Shown: piece by piece, positions 41,496-52,269 of the stretch
Numbering within the stretch: position 1 is the stretch's first letter
Layout of the letters: every line of letters begins with the position of its first letter
Assembly: GCA_030430565.1 (NCBI GenBank)
Contig: JAUIKS010000028.1
Location: 62,001-126,000, forward strand
Direction: 5' to 3'
DNA: 64,000 bases
From: Polyangia bacterium
GTDB taxonomy: Bacteria > Myxococcota_A > Polyangia > Nannocystales > Nannocystaceae
Program-made: the position numbers and the translations under genes
Notes under the pieces: model-generated
Database searches by the model: none
Told to the model about the DNA's origin: nothing
The model's input: only the letters and a program-made list of their open reading frames with translations

Positions 41496-42761
41496 ATGGT
41501 CAGCTGGGCATTTCTGCTCCTCGCCGTGATCGGGGCCTGGCTCACCCTCAACGCGCACCGGCCCTACCGCGGCTTCGGCCCGCTCAGCGTGCCGACCTTC
41601 TTCGCCGGCTGGCTGCACTCGGAGCTGGTGCTGCACGCGCTCTCGCTGCAGGCGTCGATCGTCGCGCTCGCGATCTGGCTCGGCGGGCTAGAGCGCTGGC
41701 CCGGCTGGCTCGCGCTCGCGCTGACGGCCGCGTCCTGGGGCGGCATGGTCAGCCTGCTGCTGCTCGCGCGCCAGACCGGGCGCACGCTCGGCGCCGCGCT
41801 GCGCGAGGGCCTGGGTGATGACTACAAGCGGCGCCTCCCGCCGCCGGCGCGCGCGCGCCTCCACCGGCACCTGCCGTGGTCGCAGCTCGCGGCCCCGCTG
41901 TGGTTCTACGCGAGCGAGGTCGAGCGCATCCGCGACCTGCCCTTCGCGCCAGGGGACAACCCGCGCCAGCGCCTCGACATCTACCGGCGCCGCGGCCCCA
42001 ACACGCGCGCGCCGGTGCTGATCCAGGTCCACGGCGGCGGCTGGCTGATCGGCGACAAGCGCCAGCAGGGCGTGCCGCTGATGCTGCACCTCGCCGCCCA
42101 GGGCTGGGTCTGCGTGTCGACCAACTACCGCCTGAGCCCGTCCGCGACCTTCCCCGATCACATCATCGACGTGAAGCGCGCGATCGCCTGGGTCCGCGAG
42201 CACATCGAGGACTACGGCGGCGACCCGGAGTTCATCGTCATCACCGGCGGCTCCGCGGGCGGGCACCTGTGCTCGCTCGCGGCGCTGACCGCCAACGATC
42301 CCTCGCTGCAGCCGGGCTTCGAAGACGTCGACACGAGCGTGCGCGCCTGCGTGCCCTTCTACGGCGTCTACGACTTCACCAACGGCGGCGGGCACATGCC
42401 GAGCCGCGGCATGGGCCTGGTCTGGGTGCTCGAGCGCTTCGTGCTCAAGCGCTCGCTGGTGACCGACCGCGCCGCTTTCGAACGGGCCTCGCCGCTGTGG
42501 CGCGTCAACGAGCGCGCGCCGCCCTTCTTCGTGATCCACGGCGACCGCGACAACCTGGTGCCGGTCGAGGACGCGCGCCGCTTCGTCACGTCCCTGCGCG
42601 AGACCTCGCGGGCGCCGGTGGTCTACGCGGAGCTGGACGGGGCGCACCACGCCTTCGACGTGTTCTACTCGCCGCGCACGCAGCAGGTGATCCGCGGGGT
42701 CGACCGGTTCCTCTCGTGGGTGTACGGCGAGCACCTGCGCGCCCGGTCAGCGAGGCGCTGA
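41496..42761 (+). CDS. Membrane-anchored alpha/beta hydrolase (esterase/lipase, HGGGW type)
   Basis: The 421-residue protein begins with hydrophobic helices (FLLLAVIGAWLTL; LHALSLQASIVALAIWLGG; LALALTAASWGGMVSLLLL). A hormone-sensitive-lipase/BD-FAE type hydrolase domain follows. The oxyanion motif is IQVHGGGWLIGDKRQQG, the nucleophile elbow is ITGGSAGGHLCSLAAL, the acid is in FFVIHGDRDNLVP and the His in LDGAHHAFDVF. The triad is complete, so it is probably an active carboxylesterase or lipase facing the membrane. Substrate unknown. The start is supported by a TATCCT -10 element 7 nt upstream. It is convergent with the CHASE2 cyclase, with only 11 nt between the stops. Confidence 0.92.
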   Translation: MVSWAFLLLAVIGAWLTLNAHRPYRGFGPLSVPTFFAGWLHSELVLHALSLQASIVALAIWLGGLERWPGWLALALTAASWGGMVSLLLLARQTGRTLGAALREGLGDDYKRRLPPPARARLHRHLPWSQLAAPLWFYASEVERIRDLPFAPGDNPRQRLDIYRRRGPNTRAPVLIQVHGGGWLIGDKRQQGVPLMLHLAAQGWVCVSTNYRLSPSATFPDHIIDVKRAIAWVREHIEDYGGDPEFIVITGGSAGGHLCSLAALTANDPSLQPGFEDVDTSVRACVPFYGVYDFTNGGGHMPSRGMGLVWVLERFVLKRSLVTDRAAFERASPLWRVNERAPPFFVIHGDRDNLVPVEDARRFVTSLRETSRAPVVYAELDGAHHAFDVFYSPRTQQVIRGVDRFLSWVYGEHLRARSARR

Positions 42762-42772
42762 CGCGGGCACGA

Positions 42773-45019
42773 TCACTTCTGCGTGAAGGTGGCGATGCCG
42801 TCCCAGCCCTCCGGCGCCGCGTCGCCGAGCGCGTCGAGGCGCTCGAGATAGAGCGCCGCCGTCCGCTCGCCCTCGTTACGGACCGCGAACGCCTCAAAGC
42901 CCGACCGCGCCGCGTCAAAGCGGCCGGCGCGGTAGGCCGCGAGCGCGCGCTCGAAGCCCGCGAGGTCCTCGTAGGTGGCGATCACGCCCTCCGGGCCCGC
43001 GAGCAGCTCGAAGATCGCTACGGGGACCTCTTTGCCCTTCACGCGCACGAGGTCGACCTCGCGGAACTGATAGGCCGGCGGCGCGCTGGCCCGCGTCTCG
43101 GGACCGACCAGGCAGCGCACGCCGTAGACCTTCGTCAGGCCCTCGAGCCGCGAGGCGAGGTTCACCGTGTCGCCCACGGCGGTGTAGTCGAAGCGCTCGA
43201 CCGAGCCCATGTTCCCGACCACGGCGTCGCCGGTGTTGAGCCCGACGCCCATCGCGACCTCGAGGCCCTGCTCGCGAAAACCCGGCTGCAGCTCGCGCAG
43301 CGCGGCGTCCATCGCGATCGCGGTCGCCAGGCAGCGCGCGACGTGATCCTCGTAGACCACGGGCGCGCCGAAGACCGCCATCACGGCGTCGCCGATGTAT
43401 TTGTCGAGGTAGCCGCCGCGGGCCAGCACGGCGCGGGTCATCGGCGTGAGGAAGGTGTTGAGCACCGCGACGAGCTGCTCGGGCGAGAGCCGCTCGGACA
43501 GCTCGGTGAAGCCGCGGATGTCGGAGAACAGCACGGTCACGGGCCGCCGCGCGCCGCCCAGCTCGAGCGCGCGCGGGTCAGCGAGCAGCTCGCGCAGCGC
43601 CTCGTCGCCGAGGTAGTTGGCGAAGCTGCGGCGCAGCTGCCGGCGACCCACCGCCTCGCGCAGGTACGAGAGCGTGAGCCCGCCGGCGCCGACGAGCGCG
43701 ATGCTCAGCAGCGGCCACGCCGCCGCGATCCAGCGCCCCGCGTAGACGAACAGCAGCTGCGCGAAGACGACGTAGGCGAGCGCGGCGCTCAGCACCCCGA
43801 TCACGCGCGCGACGGGGCCCAGGCGCAGGCGCGGCACGAACAGCCCCGCGACCAGCAGGCCGACGATCAAGCACGCGAGCGCGTCCTGCAGCGGCGACGC
43901 CCGCCGGAGCGCGTCACCCTGCAGGGCCTGATCGAGGACCGTCGCGTGCAGCTCGACCCCGGGCGAACCTGGCCCAAAGGGCGTGCGCACGCGGTCCTTG
44001 CCGAGGAAGCTGACGCCGACCAGCACGATCTTGTCCTTCAGCGAGACGCCGCCCGTGTCGCCCTCGACCACGTCGTAGGCCGACAGCGTCGTGAACGCGC
44101 CGGCCGGGCCGCGGAAGTTGACGAGCAGGTTGTCCTCGCCGTCGAGCGCGAGCCTGCGCGCGCCGACCCGGACCTCGCGCTCGACCCCCAGGTAGGCGAG
44201 CTGCCCCCGCCGCGCGCCGTCGTAGGTCGCTAACACCGGCACGACGAAGGGCGCGTAGATCTGGCTGCTCGGCTCGCCCTCGACGCGGACCGCGAAGGGC
44301 ATCGCCCGCACCGTCAGGTCGTCGTCCTCGACCAGCGTGACGACGCCGAGCGCGGCCGCGGCCGCGTTGAACTCCGGCAGCGAGGCGAGCCCGCGCCCGA
44401 CCGCGTCGGGGCGGCGGACCCCGAGCACGCTCTGCCCGTAGCGCGCCTTCCTCAGCGACGGGTCATCGGGGATCGGGTCCCCCCGCGCGCCGAGATGCAG
44501 CGCGAGCACGACTCGCTCAGCGCCCGCGATCGCGCCCTCGAGCGCCGCGTCGCCGCTGTTCTCGCGCTGAACCTCGGCGAGCAGCTCGCGCGCCTCGTCC
44601 GGCGGCGCGTCGCCGCGCGCGGCGAGCAGCGCCTCGATCCGCGCGCTGAGTTCCTCCGACAGCAGCCGCTCGCGCTCGGCGAACAGCAGGTCGATCCCGA
44701 TCGCGCGCGGCTCGTGACGCGCGATCGCGTCGATCAGCTGGCGCGTCCCCTCGCGCCGCTCGCCGAGGATCGGCGCGTGGTCGAGGGTGCGATCGTCGAT
44801 CATCACGAGCACGATCTCGTCGCCCGTCGGGATCGGCCCGCGCAGGAGGAAGCGCTGATCGAGCGTCACCCGCTCGGCCCGGTCGAGGAGCGCGGCCCCG
44901 GGCACCCACGCGCCCAGCCGCTGCGTGAGGCACAGCGCCGCGAGCATGAGCGCGACGAGCAGCCCGAGCAGCAGCGGGCCGCTCGCGGGTCGGGCTCGGA
45001 GTCGCGGCGCGCTCACCAC
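42773..45019 (-). CDS. CHASE2-domain class III adenylate cyclase
   Basis: The 748-residue protein has one N-terminal helix (LLLGLLVALMLAALCL), a periplasmic CHASE2 sensor at about 45-365 (VLVMIDDRTLDHAPILGER; RAIGIDLLFAERE; DKIVLVGVSFLGKDRV) and three helices at about 374-455. A class III cyclase domain occupies about 493-690: FSDIRGFTELSERL and DKYIGDAVMAVFGAP hold the metal and substrate residues, and YTAVGDTVNLASRLE the transition-state region. A C-terminal helical part of about 60 residues follows. It should make cyclic AMP in response to an envelope signal. The start is GTG, 15 nt after a FecR-like lipoprotein gene, so the two form an operon. Confidence 0.95.
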   Translation of the reverse strand: MVSAPRLRARPASGPLLLGLLVALMLAALCLTQRLGAWVPGAALLDRAERVTLDQRFLLRGPIPTGDEIVLVMIDDRTLDHAPILGERREGTRQLIDAIARHEPRAIGIDLLFAERERLLSEELSARIEALLAARGDAPPDEARELLAEVQRENSGDAALEGAIAGAERVVLALHLGARGDPIPDDPSLRKARYGQSVLGVRRPDAVGRGLASLPEFNAAAAALGVVTLVEDDDLTVRAMPFAVRVEGEPSSQIYAPFVVPVLATYDGARRGQLAYLGVEREVRVGARRLALDGEDNLLVNFRGPAGAFTTLSAYDVVEGDTGGVSLKDKIVLVGVSFLGKDRVRTPFGPGSPGVELHATVLDQALQGDALRRASPLQDALACLIVGLLVAGLFVPRLRLGPVARVIGVLSAALAYVVFAQLLFVYAGRWIAAAWPLLSIALVGAGGLTLSYLREAVGRRQLRRSFANYLGDEALRELLADPRALELGGARRPVTVLFSDIRGFTELSERLSPEQLVAVLNTFLTPMTRAVLARGGYLDKYIGDAVMAVFGAPVVYEDHVARCLATAIAMDAALRELQPGFREQGLEVAMGVGLNTGDAVVGNMGSVERFDYTAVGDTVNLASRLEGLTKVYGVRCLVGPETRASAPPAYQFREVDLVRVKGKEVPVAIFELLAGPEGVIATYEDLAGFERALAAYRAGRFDAARSGFEAFAVRNEGERTAALYLERLDALGDAAPEGWDGIATFTQK

Positions 45020-45034
45020 CGACAGCCCCTCCGC

Positions 45035-46315
45035 TCAGCGGAGCTCGACGTGCAGCACGACCCAGACATCGCCCGACGAGACATCGAGCGCGACCGACTG
45101 CTTGACGAACTTGTGCAGCGACGCCGGCGTCGGCGCCCCGCCCTTGACGACGACCCGCGTGACGCGGCCCTCGTGCACCCGGAACATCAGGTGCACCCGG
45201 CTGCCCAGCGCCGGGAAGCGCTCGGCGAGCTCGCGCGCGGCGGCCTCGAGATCGGCGCGCGCCGCCTCGCTGGCGAAGGGCGCCACGAGCGTCGCGCCCT
45301 TGGGCGTGTCCTTACCGTCATGCTCGATCGACCAGGAGATCGAGGCCGTCGGCGGCGCGGCCTTCGCGTCCTCCGGCGCGTCGAGCTCCTCAAGCTCCTC
45401 CTCGATCTCGGACGGGCTCTCGTCCGCGTCGTCAGGCAGCTCGCTCGCCGGTCGCCCCTGGGGCGCGGATCCAGGCGCGGGCTGCGACGCGCTCTGCTCC
45501 GCGGGGCTGCCGCTCGACTTGCCGGTCTTCGTCGGCTTGTTGTCCGGCGGGCTCTTCTCGAGCTTCTTCTTCTCCTTCGAGCTCGCGCGCTGCGGCACGC
45601 CGGCCTCGCTCTTCGCCTTGTCCTCGTCCTCGTCGGCCTCCGCCCTCGCGCTCTTCGCCGAGCTCCCAGTCGTGGGCGGCGCGCCCATGTTCTCGCCGCC
45701 GCCGCCGCCGTAGCCGATCTCCGCCCCGCCGCCGTCACCGGCCTTCGCGGCCGTCTCTGGCGGTGGCGCCGCCGCCACCGCGCGCTCGCCCCTGGACTCG
45801 GACGGCAGGTTCGTGCCGCTCTCGAGCCGCGACTGCCACCCGGCGATGCGCTCGGACATCGCCGCCGAGCCGCCGATGCGGCTGCGCTCCCCCGACGCGA
45901 GGATCGCCTCGAGCTGCGCCTCGAAGCCCTGCTTCGCCCGCGGCGCGTCGAGCATCGGGATGTCGTTGACGTGGAATTCGAGGTCCTCGTCGACGTTGAC
46001 GACGTAGCCGTTGTGCAGCTCCGCGAGCAGGAAGCCGCCCGCGGCGGTGATGAACACGTCGTCCTTGAGGATCGGGAGCCCGACCTGCGCCGGGAACAGC
46101 TCGCCGTTGCGGTCGCGCACCTGGACCGAGCCGTCCACGAGCTCGACGTGGGCGATCGCCTCGCCCTGCGTCGCCTGCTTCGGGCGCGGCGTCTCCTTCA
46201 CCGGCGTCGCGGGATCGGCCGGCAGCTCGCCGCCGCCGCGGCCGTCGCCGCAGGCCGCCACGAGCAGCAGCACGCCCAAGCCCCAGCCCACCGGTCGCCA
46301 TCGCACACTCCGCAT
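45035..46315 (-). CDS. FecR-like lipoprotein with low-complexity central region
   Basis: The 426-residue product has a signal sequence ending in LLLVAAC. A FecR-like beta domain follows at about 50-125 (HVELVDGSVQVRDRNGE; PILKDDVFITAAGGFLLAEL; GYVVNVDEDLEFHV), then a long central region rich in Gly, Ser, Glu, Lys and Pro. The C-terminal domain of about 95 residues (SISWSIEHDGKDTPKG; SRVHLMFRVHEGRVTRVVVKGG) resembles the AgmX/PglI-type tail in layout. FecR-domain genes often lie beside CHASE2 cyclase genes, as here (15 nt). The pair may report envelope state to cyclic AMP; this is inference. The internal ATG is used because it gives a normal signal peptide. Confidence 0.75.
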   Translation of the reverse strand: MRSVRWRPVGWGLGVLLLVAACGDGRGGGELPADPATPVKETPRPKQATQGEAIAHVELVDGSVQVRDRNGELFPAQVGLPILKDDVFITAAGGFLLAELHNGYVVNVDEDLEFHVNDIPMLDAPRAKQGFEAQLEAILASGERSRIGGSAAMSERIAGWQSRLESGTNLPSESRGERAVAAAPPPETAAKAGDGGGAEIGYGGGGGENMGAPPTTGSSAKSARAEADEDEDKAKSEAGVPQRASSKEKKKLEKSPPDNKPTKTGKSSGSPAEQSASQPAPGSAPQGRPASELPDDADESPSEIEEELEELDAPEDAKAAPPTASISWSIEHDGKDTPKGATLVAPFASEAARADLEAAARELAERFPALGSRVHLMFRVHEGRVTRVVVKGGAPTPASLHKFVKQSVALDVSSGDVWVVLHVELR

Positions 46316-46454
46316 CACGCACCCCGTCACGAGCGGTTCTCGAGCTCGCGCCCGGCAAGGGTACCCCACCCCGCCGCCGCGAGGCCGCCCCGCGCCCCGC
46401 GGATCTACGCGCGAGCGCGGCGGAAGTTGTGACGCGCGCAGGATCGCCCGCGCG

Positions 46455-48125
<1,671 letters not shown>

Positions 48126-48170
48126 CCGCAGCCCCGTGGCGACGCGCGAACACACGCGCCGCTCGATCGG

Positions 48171-48176
48171 AGTCTA
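48171..48176 (-). promoter_or_regulatory. -10 hexamer (TAGACT) of the MopE lipoprotein gene
   Basis: On the minus strand TAGACT lies 45 nt before the chosen ATG and 15 nt before an alternative GTG start. The remaining gap to 48459, up to the next gene, holds no other convincing feature apart from the palindrome GAACGTTC near 48216. Confidence 0.35.
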
Positions 48177-48459
48177 GCAGGACGCGGCGCCGCGACGGCG
48201 AGAGGATGACCTGCTCGAACGTTCTCATGTCCCTTGAGACCGGTAATCATGGGGAGCTCCGCCACGGGCGAACTCGCGCCGGGGAGAAGCGCTACAGCGC
48301 GCGCCCGCGGGCAGCCGCCGCGCCGCGAGCCGCGGGGCATCGCGCGCGCGTCGTCAGCCGAGATGCGCCGGGCGAGCGCCGAGCGTCGCGCGACCTAGCC
48401 CGCGGCGACGGGAGAGCGCGACCTCGAGGACCGTCGCGACGCGAGCCGGCCCGCGCCGC

Positions 48460-49803
48460 TCAATCGATCAGGATCGCCGGCGTCCGCTTCTTGTCGAGCT
48501 CCCCCTCGATCGCCAGCGCGGGCCCGACGAGCGTCCGGAACAGCGCGGGGGGCAGCCGGTCGCGCACGCGGGTCTCGAGCAGCTCCGCCGAGGGGTAGTA
48601 GTCGTCGCCGAAGTCGCTGACGCCGAAGCCGGGCTGAAACACCAGCGCGCGCAGCAGGCTCAGCCGCGCCCGCGCCCGCGGGTCTTCGTCCATCCAGGGG
48701 TGCGGCCGCCCGAACGCGAGCTGCGAGCGGTACGGCGCCATGTCGCCGACGCTGATCGTGGCGAAGCGGTCGCCCGTGGTGAAGGCGCGCACCGATCGAA
48801 CCTTGTCGAAGTCACGCGCCTCGAGCTCGAACCAGCGCTGGCGCGCGGGGTCGCGCTCGCCGAGCTCGCCAAGATCGATCGCGACGAAGCCGTAGCCGAG
48901 CTGGTCGGCGAGCTGCAGCGCGTCGAAGAGCGGCGCCGTCTCGCCCGAGCTCCCGCGCGAGCGCGCCAGGACCGCGGCGGTCGTGAGCTGCTCGCCGTCG
49001 AGGCCAAACTGGCGAAGAAAGCCTACGTAGTCCTCGTCCGCGTCGTCGCTGATGATCAGGACGCGCGCCGGGTCGTCCGCGAGGTTCGTCGGCCCGAGCT
49101 TCGTGTACAGCAGGCTCGCCGACGCGATCGCGAGCAGCGCGGCGATCGCGATGATCTGAACGCGCCGCGCCGGCACCCCCACCAAGTCGCTGGGCAGCGG
49201 CAGCTCGAGCGCTTCCACCAACTCGTCGTGGGCAGCGCGGGCGCGATCGGCCGCGCGCGCGCGCCAGCGGGAGATCCCCGCGAGCAGCGCGAGCCACCCC
49301 GTCAGCGCGGCCCACAGCAGGTGCTGCGGCGTCTCTACGCCGGGCGGGCGCACGGCGTTGAAGCTGAGCGGCACGAGCAGCAGCGAGAGCGCCGCGAGCA
49401 GCGCGAAGACGATGGTCCCCAGGCGCCAGCCGAGCTCCTCCTGCGCGAGCCGATCTGTCTCTGCGTGCACGTAGCGGGCCGTGTCGAGCGAGCGCGCGAG
49501 GACGCGGGCGCGCCGTCGACCCCACGAGGTGATCGTCAGCCACAGCCACAGCAGGCCCGCGCCGCCGCCGACGACGACGATCAGCGGAGAGGCGCCGCCG
49601 AGCAGCGCCGCGACCACGCAGGCGAGGCCCAGCGCCAGGCCCAGCGCGTCGCGGAGCAGCGCGCCGAGCGTGCGACGCGGACGCCCCAGCGCGGGCTGCT
49701 CAGGCGCGCCGCCGGTCGACGTCTCCCCGCCGCGGTAGAGCGCGGCGAGCTCGTCCCACGAGCGCTCGTCGAGCGAGCTATTCGCGTCTTGTTCGGGCTT
49801 CAT
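48460..49803 (-). CDS. Multi-pass membrane protein, probable partner of the overlapping ECF sigma factor
   Basis: The 447-residue protein has a cytosolic N-terminal segment of about 45 residues, two hydrophobic segments at about 50-85 (LGLALGLACVVAALLGGAS, LIVVVGGGAGLLWLWLTI) and two more at about 128-175. A fifth lies near 225-245 (IIAIAALLAIASASLLY). An extracytoplasmic domain of about 200 residues follows, including ARVLIISDDADEDYVGFLRQF. No zinc anti-sigma motif is present and I know no family for the soluble domain. The ATG overlaps the sigma-factor stop as ATGA. This arrangement is typical of sigma/anti-sigma pairs, so an anti-sigma or regulatory role is inferred. Confidence 0.65.
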   Translation of the reverse strand: MKPEQDANSSLDERSWDELAALYRGGETSTGGAPEQPALGRPRRTLGALLRDALGLALGLACVVAALLGGASPLIVVVGGGAGLLWLWLTITSWGRRRARVLARSLDTARYVHAETDRLAQEELGWRLGTIVFALLAALSLLLVPLSFNAVRPPGVETPQHLLWAALTGWLALLAGISRWRARAADRARAAHDELVEALELPLPSDLVGVPARRVQIIAIAALLAIASASLLYTKLGPTNLADDPARVLIISDDADEDYVGFLRQFGLDGEQLTTAAVLARSRGSSGETAPLFDALQLADQLGYGFVAIDLGELGERDPARQRWFELEARDFDKVRSVRAFTTGDRFATISVGDMAPYRSQLAFGRPHPWMDEDPRARARLSLLRALVFQPGFGVSDFGDDYYPSAELLETRVRDRLPPALFRTLVGPALAIEGELDKKRTPAILID

Positions 49804-50372
49804 CGCGTTCCTCCCAACCGCTCGCGCAGGGTCTTGCGCGCCCGCGAGAGCCGCGCCGAGACGTTCTTCTCGGTGATGCCGATGACCTCGGCGATCTCCG
49901 CGTACGACAGCCCCTCGAGCTGCAGCGTGAGCACGTGCCGCTGCGAGAGCGGGAGCGCCTGGATCGCGTCCAGCAGCCGCTGACGGTCGCCGCGTCGATC
50001 GAGCACATCCTCCGCGCGCGGGCGCTGATCGACGAGCTCGCCGGCCGCGACGATCGTCCGGCGTTTTCGAAGATGGTCGATCGCGCAGTTTCGCGCGACG
50101 CGGTACGCGAAGGTCCGCAGCGACGCCTCCTCGCGAAACCGCGGGAGCGCGCGCCACAGCGACAGCGCGATCTCCTGCAGCAGGTCCTCGCGCTCGCTCG
50201 CGCTGCGCGCGTGACTCGCGGCGACGCGCGCGAGCCCGCGTCCGTGCTCGCGCAGCACCTCTTGATAGCGCCGCTCACGAAGCGCGGCGGGCGTCGCCGA
50301 CGCCAGCGCGCCCGCAGCGGGTCGGGGCATCAGCCCGGCCGGGGCGCTTGGGAGTTCGGGCTGCGTGGTCAA
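49800..50372 (-). CDS. ECF-type RNA polymerase sigma factor
   Basis: The 190-residue sigma factor has region 2 at about 35-105 (VLREHGRGLARVAASHA; SEREDLLQEIALSLWRALPRF; TFAYRVARNCAIDHLRKRR) and region 4 at about 130-185, with the helix-turn-helix SYAEIAEVIGITEKNVSARLSRARKTL. The first 35 residues are Pro/Ala-rich and may be partly untranslated: the assumed start is TTG, preceded at 11 nt by GGAGG; an ATG 14 codons inside is possible. It is coupled by ATGA to a membrane protein gene. Upstream, on the minus strand, a GGGATTTCC and a downstream GTCT-containing stretch (about 50425-50455) could be an autoregulated promoter, a weak suggestion. Confidence 0.92.
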   Translation of the reverse strand: MTTQPELPSAPAGLMPRPAAGALASATPAALRERRYQEVLREHGRGLARVAASHARSASEREDLLQEIALSLWRALPRFREEASLRTFAYRVARNCAIDHLRKRRTIVAAGELVDQRPRAEDVLDRRGDRQRLLDAIQALPLSQRHVLTLQLEGLSYAEIAEVIGITEKNVSARLSRARKTLRERLGGTR

Positions 50373-50564
50373 AGGCGCGCGGACCTCCGCGTGAACGGAC
50401 AGCGAGAGCGATCGAGCATCACGCCACAGACAGTCGAGGCGCCAGGGAAATCCCTACGCCGCGCGCCGACGAAAAACCGAGAGGCATCTCACACGTGTTC
50501 GCGCGTGGGCGCGCGAGCAACATGTCTTTACGAGCATCTACAAAGAAACCGCGCGAGCGCCCGC

Positions 50565-52250
50565 TCAGCCAACCTCGGCGCTCCGCTCCGGCTCCGGGGG
50601 CGCCACGCTCATCTCGCCGCGCAGGCCTTGGAGCGCGAACACGCGCGCCGGCTTCGACTTGCCCTTGAGGTTCACCATCGCGCCCTCCCCCACGATCGCG
50701 CGCGCGCCGAGCAGCGTCCGCATCGTCTCCGAGATGACGATCTCGTGGGACAGCTCCTTGCACGCGGTCTCGAGCCGCGCGGCCACGTTCACCGAGTCGC
50801 CGATGACCGTGTAGTTGAGGCGCCGCGGCGAGCCGATGTTGCCGGCGATCGCCTCGCCGCAGTGGATCCCGACGCCGGTCTGCAGGGCCGGCAGGCCGTC
50901 CTCGACGAGGCGCTCGTTGAGCCGCACGAGCCGGCGCTTCATCTCGAGCGCCGCGCGGGCGGCCGCGAGCGCCGACTCCTCCGGCGGCAGCCGAGCCGGC
51001 GCGCCGAACACCACCATCAGCCCGTCGCCGATGAACTTGTCGATCAGCCCGCCGTGGGCCATGCAGGCCTCGACCATCTCGGTGAAGTAGCGGTTGAGCA
51101 GCTTGACGACCTGCCGCGGGCGCAGACGCTCGGAGAGCGGCGTGAAGCCGCGGATGTCGGCCATCAGGATCGTCAGCTGGCGCAGCTCGCCGCCCAGCTC
51201 GAGCCCGCCCTGGATCACGACGTCGCTGACCTGCCGCGTGACGTAGCGGCTGAACGCGTCCTTGATGAACTCGCGCTCCTCGAGGCCGACGAGCATCCCG
51301 TTGACCGCCGCCATCAGCTCGCCGACCTCGTCACCGTCGCTCGGCAGCGCGCGCTCGCCGTAGCGCTCGGGCGTCAGCTCCCGCAGCAACCCCGTCAGCT
51401 CCCGCAGCGTCGCGGTCACCTGGCTCGCCACCAGCAGGCAGCCGCTGAGCGTGACGGCCAGGCCGACGCTCGTGACCAAGAAGATCTGCAGCGCGAGGCC
51501 GTCGATGTCGCCGCCCTCGAGCGCGTCGGCGGTCCCCCGGTAGGCGAGCGTGCCCGTGACCACCGAACCGACCAGCGACGCGCCGGCGATCACGAGCCCC
51601 ATCTTCAGGCCGATGCCCATCTGCAGGATGCCGACGCCGGCGACCGGCAGCATCGGGTCGCGCGCGGCCATCGACCGCAGCAGCCGACGCATGCGTCGCT
51701 CGGTGAACAGCCACGCGAAGATCCCGTCGAGGATCGACGCGAGCAGACCGCCCACGAGCACGTGCAGCGCGATCATCAGCTCGACCGAGAGCATCACGAG
51801 CGCGGCCGCGACGCTGACGGCGAGCGCGGCCGCGAACACCGAGAGCGCGAGCAGGTTCGGGTAGTTCATCGCGTCGCGCCAGGCCTCGACCTCGACGTCG
51901 ACCCCGGGGTTCGCCAGCCACGCGCGCAGGTGCTTGGTGAAGCGCAGGTGATAGACGAACATGCAGACGATCGAGAGGGCCACCAGCCCGGCGAGCGACA
52001 GCAAGAAGAAGTTGAGCGCCCCCGGCGGGAACACGACCGTCAGCGTGATGTAGTAGGCGCCCACCGCCGCCGCCGTCGAGCCGATCGCGATCGCGCCGAT
52101 CCAGGTCGCCAGCAGCGACGAGGCCGGCGGCAGCGGCTCGCCGACCAGGCGCTGCAGCTGCGGGCGCGAGATCAGCTGGACCACGCTCGAGCTGGCGAGC
52201 ATGTCGCCGCTGGATCGATCGAGGCTGCTGTGGCTGGCGGTGATGGTCAA
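50565..52250 (-). CDS. HAMP-domain class III adenylate cyclase, integral membrane
   Basis: The 561-residue protein has about six hydrophobic helices in its first 280 residues (LLATWIGAIAIGSTAAAVGAY; LNFFLLSLAGLVALSIVCMFV; LVMLSVELMIALHVLVGGLLA). A HAMP linker at about 290-345 leads to a class III cyclase domain at about 365-530: LMADIRGFTPLSERL, DKFIGDGLMVVFGAP, GVGIHCGEAIAGNIG and YTVIGDSVNVAARLE carry metal- and substrate-binding residues. It is likely to produce cyclic AMP. The start is assumed to be TTG at 52250, with GGGAGA just upstream and 19 nt after the GGGP-synthase-like gene; an ATG at 52202 is also possible. It probably forms an operon with that gene. Confidence 0.9.
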   Translation of the reverse strand: MTITASHSSLDRSSGDMLASSSVVQLISRPQLQRLVGEPLPPASSLLATWIGAIAIGSTAAAVGAYYITLTVVFPPGALNFFLLSLAGLVALSIVCMFVYHLRFTKHLRAWLANPGVDVEVEAWRDAMNYPNLLALSVFAAALAVSVAAALVMLSVELMIALHVLVGGLLASILDGIFAWLFTERRMRRLLRSMAARDPMLPVAGVGILQMGIGLKMGLVIAGASLVGSVVTGTLAYRGTADALEGGDIDGLALQIFLVTSVGLAVTLSGCLLVASQVTATLRELTGLLRELTPERYGERALPSDGDEVGELMAAVNGMLVGLEEREFIKDAFSRYVTRQVSDVVIQGGLELGGELRQLTILMADIRGFTPLSERLRPRQVVKLLNRYFTEMVEACMAHGGLIDKFIGDGLMVVFGAPARLPPEESALAAARAALEMKRRLVRLNERLVEDGLPALQTGVGIHCGEAIAGNIGSPRRLNYTVIGDSVNVAARLETACKELSHEIVISETMRTLLGARAIVGEGAMVNLKGKSKPARVFALQGLRGEMSVAPPEPERSAEVG

Positions 52251-52269
52251 GGCTCTCCCGCGTGCGCGC

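Noticed and set aside
41876..44233. Plus-strand open frame of 785 codons
   Set aside because: It overlaps the esterase gene in another frame and runs antisense into the CHASE2 cyclase; it has no start signal.
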